Shown piece after piece: positions 61,837-64,000 of a stretch of 64,000 nt of DNA. This stretch comes from Photobacterium profundum (GTDB lineage Bacteria > Pseudomonadota > Gammaproteobacteria > Enterobacterales > Vibrionaceae), in NCBI RefSeq assembly GCF_003026285.1, contig NZ_PYOD01000002.1:868001-932000 (forward strand), given 5' to 3'. Numbering within the stretch: the stretch's first letter is position 1; each line of letters opens with the position of its first letter. The notes beneath the pieces are model-generated. The model worked only from the letters and a program-made list of their open reading frames with translations, was not told where the DNA came from and did not search any database. The position numbers were made by a program, and so were the translations under genes.

Positions 61837-63051
61837 CTAAGCCATAATTGGCTGGGCAGGAAGGTTATCTTGCTGTGAACCAGGAAGCTTGATAGTGAGC
61901 GCAATGATGAGCGAGATCACCAATAGCGCCAACATAAGGTAGAAGGTTGCTACGAATCCACCGAAGAGCGAGGCGACAATAGAGCCAACAATACTGCCGA
62001 TACCAAAGCCAAGGTAAATTAAGCCGTAGTTTTTCGTTAGGTTGTTTAAGCCGAAGAAATCACTGATCAATGATGGGAATACAGTAATTGTGCCGCCAAA
62101 ACTAAATGCAATACATGCGACAGCAAAATAGAAACTAACTGTACTTTGGTGCGCAAAAAGTAGCGCACACACACCGATTAAGCAAATGAAGAGTGCAATA
62201 GCGATGACTTTAATACGGCTAATGCTATCTGAAAGCACGCCAAGCACTAAACGACCACTTAGGTTTGCTATGGCAATGATAGCGACTGAGGTTGCTGCAA
62301 TTGCCATAGGAAGGTGCTCATAACTCTCACCGATATCTTTTGCGACACCAATAACGTACAGACCACTCATGCACACAGTTAGAAAGACCAATGCTAGCAT
62401 CCAAAACTGTGAGCATTTTACTGCCTCTGCCAGGGTGTAATCACGAACCGGCGTTTCTGCTGTATTTTGTTGTTCTTGTTTAGGGGCATCTTTCATCATT
62501 AGACCGCCAAGGATAACCATGACCATGGCTATAACTCCCCAAGTGCTGAACGTGTTTTCCAATCCAGTGTTTGTTAGGAAGTACATGTTGATGTATTTAA
62601 ACCCAAGGCTACCTAAACCATACGCGCCAATTGCACACGCAGAGACCAAGCCTTTACGCTCGGGAAAGAGCTTCACACAGTTAGATAGTGTCATCAGGTA
62701 GCCTGTACCGTCGGCAAAGCCCACTAACAACCCCGCGAAGATATACAGTAAAATCAGGTTCGATGCATGGGCTGTCAGCAATAAGCTTGCACCTAATAAT
62801 AGTCCAGAGCAAATAGTGACTTTACGTACACCAAAGCGTTCTTGCAGTTTGCCTGACAACGATGATGCAACGGCTAACGCTAAACTTAAAATACCAAAAG
62901 AAAAAGCCACACGGCTAACAGGCTCTGATAGCTTGTCTGCTAGCTGTGAGTTAAATAGACTCCACGTATACACCGACCCTAAAGCAAATTGGGTGATGAT
63001 AGTGCCAAACAACGTAAAGAGTCGATCTCGGTTTGATATTTGAGTCGCCAT
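61837..63051 (-). CDS. yhjX: YhjX-like MFS transporter
   Basis: The 404-residue protein has twelve helices and closely matches E. coli YhjX (402 residues): ITQFALGSVYTWSLFNSQLAD near residue 18, and SLLLTAHASNLILLYIFAGLLVGFADGTGYL near 90, read in parts. It belongs to the oxalate/formate antiporter (OFA) branch of MFS. In E. coli the gene is induced by the pyruvate-sensing YpdAB system (established). The ATG at 63051 has GGAG ten bases upstream. A LytTR response regulator lies next to it and repeated TGCATTTCAT-type boxes occupy the gap, so the same pyruvate-type circuit is likely. The true substrate is uncertain. Confidence 0.85.
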   Translation of the reverse strand: MATQISNRDRLFTLFGTIITQFALGSVYTWSLFNSQLADKLSEPVSRVAFSFGILSLALAVASSLSGKLQERFGVRKVTICSGLLLGASLLLTAHASNLILLYIFAGLLVGFADGTGYLMTLSNCVKLFPERKGLVSACAIGAYGLGSLGFKYINMYFLTNTGLENTFSTWGVIAMVMVILGGLMMKDAPKQEQQNTAETPVRDYTLAEAVKCSQFWMLALVFLTVCMSGLYVIGVAKDIGESYEHLPMAIAATSVAIIAIANLSGRLVLGVLSDSISRIKVIAIALFICLIGVCALLFAHQSTVSFYFAVACIAFSFGGTITVFPSLISDFFGLNNLTKNYGLIYLGFGIGSIVGSIVASLFGGFVATFYLMLALLVISLIIALTIKLPGSQQDNLPAQPIMA

Positions 63052-63164
63052 AACGTTAATCTCCAACGAATTTAAAAGCATGAAGGCGACAGTGTTTGTC
63101 ACCTTGTTAAGCTACTAAAATACGGTCTACGTTGGAGATGACAATAGGGAGAAATGAATAAAAA

Positions 63165-63195
63165 ATGAAATGCAATAAGTGCGGAATGAAGTGCA
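63165..63195 (-). promoter_or_regulatory. YpdB-like binding boxes in the yhjX promoter
   Basis: On the minus strand TGCACTTCAT (63186-63195) and TGCATTTCAT (63165-63174) are separated by 11 bases, a 21-base period. This matches the E. coli YpdB site (GGCATTTCAT, 11 bases, repeat; from memory). A third, weaker relative TGTAATTCAT lies at 63206-63215, 20 bases further up and overlapping the end of the regulator gene. Confidence 0.6.
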
Positions 63196-63210
63196 ATATA
63201 GCGGCATGAA

Positions 63211-63933
63211 TTACAATTTCATTAATTCACGAAATGCTTTTATATTGCTACGACTCACTGGTATTTCACTGCCGATACCGTGCACTTTAAGTTGGTAGGT
63301 ACAGTTTATCCAAGGAATGATTTCTTGAATTTTTTCTATGTTCACACAGTAAGAACGATGGGTGCGGAAAAAATTTTTTTCAGGTAAGCGATTGATTAAT
63401 TCACTCATAGTGAAAGGGACAATAAAAGCACCTTCTTTAGTAAATACATTGGTCACTTTTTCATTGGCCACTGCATAATAAATATCGTCGACTGCGGTAA
63501 CAAAAATGCGGTTGTCTTTGACCAAGTTAATGGTTTTAGCCCTGACTTTTTCGGGTGGGGCGACGTGGCATTGATGGGTTGCTTCTAGTTTGGCTAATAA
63601 CCCGATGATGCGCTTTTCGTTCAGTGGCTTTAGTATGTAATCAAAGGCTTCAAGTTCAAAAGCATCGACCGCAAATTCTTTATAGGCTGTCGTAAATACA
63701 ATATGCGGTTTTTCAGAAAATTGATGAATGTTACGTGCTAGCAACATGCCATCGATCGATGGCACATTAATGTCTAAAAAAGCAATATCGACCTTATGGG
63801 TTTGGAGATACTTAAAGGCCTCTAAACCATCTTCAAAGGTAGCGATAATTTGGATATTACTATGGCGCTCAATTAAATACGTCAGCTCTTCCCTTGCTAA
63901 ATATTCATCTTCTACGATTAGGGCTTTCAACAT
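63211..63933 (-). CDS. ypdB: LytTR-family response regulator (YpdB-like)
   Basis: The 240-residue protein has a receiver domain (Asp54 in AFLDINVPSIDGM, Lys in ILKPLNEKR) and a C-terminal LytTR DNA-binding domain (residues about 130-238: NLVKDNRIFVTAVDDIYYA, FRTHRSYCVN, VSRSNIKAFRELM). LytTR proteins bind two 10-bp repeats one or two turns apart. Position directly upstream of yhjX, same direction, and repeated boxes in between support YpdB function. The BtsR (YehT) paralogue is an alternative. The gene follows directly after the end of a histidine kinase gene. Confidence 0.88.
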   Translation of the reverse strand: MLKALIVEDEYLAREELTYLIERHSNIQIIATFEDGLEAFKYLQTHKVDIAFLDINVPSIDGMLLARNIHQFSEKPHIVFTTAYKEFAVDAFELEAFDYILKPLNEKRIIGLLAKLEATHQCHVAPPEKVRAKTINLVKDNRIFVTAVDDIYYAVANEKVTNVFTKEGAFIVPFTMSELINRLPEKNFFRTHRSYCVNIEKIQEIIPWINCTYQLKVHGIGSEIPVSRSNIKAFRELMKL

Positions 63934-63943
63934 GGTGTGACCT

Positions 63944-64000
63944 TTATTTCAATTCGTTGACGTAAAATACGACTTCTGTGCCTTGCTCAAGACGTTTGAT
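63944..64000 (-). CDS. ypdA: C-terminal end of a LytS/YpdA-type sensor kinase (cut by window)
   Basis: The last 18 codons before the TAA at 63944-63946 read IKRLEQGTEVVFYVNELK, matching the end of the LytS-type HATPase domain (G-x-GT-x-V). It lies 13 bases before the response regulator start and should be the kinase partner. Too short to say more. Confidence 0.6.
   Translation of the reverse strand: MKRLEQGTEVVFYVNELK

Noticed and set aside
1-64000. Search for tRNA, rRNA, CRISPR, IS elements and phage genes
   Set aside because: No tRNA-like TTCGAATCC arms in context, no regularly spaced repeats and no transposase or integrase motifs were seen.

Overview
The window is chromosomal DNA of a marine gammaproteobacterium, most likely Vibrionaceae and perhaps Photobacterium. 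I infer this from AT-rich intergenic DNA, a ToxR/VtrA-like membrane regulator pair, a TRAP transporter, NlpE, DcuC, PepT and YhjX/YpdB-type genes, and a Vibrionaceae-style short palindromic repeat. I saw no rRNA, tRNA, CRISPR array, phage or transposase gene. Most genes sit in small catabolic operons, each with its own regulator.

Layout. 1-4.1 kb: the end of a GH38 alpha-mannosidase, an HPr-EI-EIIA phosphotransferase fusion and an FHS-family sugar permease. 4.1-6.1 kb: a small exported protein, a nitrilase-family amidase and a globin. 6.3-14.9 kb: a catabolic island with diaminopropionate ammonia-lyase, an Lrp/AsnC regulator, an EutA-like protein, an M20 amidohydrolase, a DctPQM TRAP transporter and an M24 hydrolase. 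It resembles ectoine utilisation but ends in a 2,3-diaminopropionate lyase. 15-20.5 kb: a GMC oxidoreductase, AzlCD, and a DeoR regulator/four-carbon acid sugar kinase/TauE-like permease operon. 20.8-21.9 kb: a broken beta-helix gene.

22.1-30.5 kb: a PhnDCEE-type ABC importer, a secreted glycerophosphodiester phosphodiesterase and a two-component system (NtrC-type regulator plus a frameshifted kinase). Both the importer and the phosphodiesterase have a -24/-12 sigma-54 promoter preceded by a shared TGGGTCATTTGTGTC element, so they look like one regulon. 30.7-35.7 kb: an AraC regulator, an exported protein, an alkylsulfatase and its divergent LysR regulator. 35.8-37.5 kb: two gene remnants fused by a deletion, then the ToxR/VtrA-like pair. 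38-46.7 kb: a MATE pump with LysR regulator, a PhoD-like phosphatase, GNAT, cytochrome c, RidA, a patatin and a lysophospholipase.

46.7-55.5 kb: a 143-bp palindromic repeat, YwbE, a cold-shock protein, ornithine carbamoyltransferase, NlpE, a DUF3157-like protein, an RpiR-DcuC-PepT block bracketed by near-identical terminators, and a secreted nucleosidase. 55.9-61.7 kb: an agmatine deiminase system (putrescine carbamoyltransferase, TetR regulator, carbamate kinase, antiporter, agmatine deiminase). 61.8-64 kb: a YhjX-like transporter with a YpdAB-like two-component system and matching promoter repeats.

The strongest candidates for undescribed biology are the diaminopropionate/ectoine-like island, the sigma-54 phosphodiester regulon, the ToxR/VtrA-like pair and the orphan four-carbon acid sugar kinase operon.
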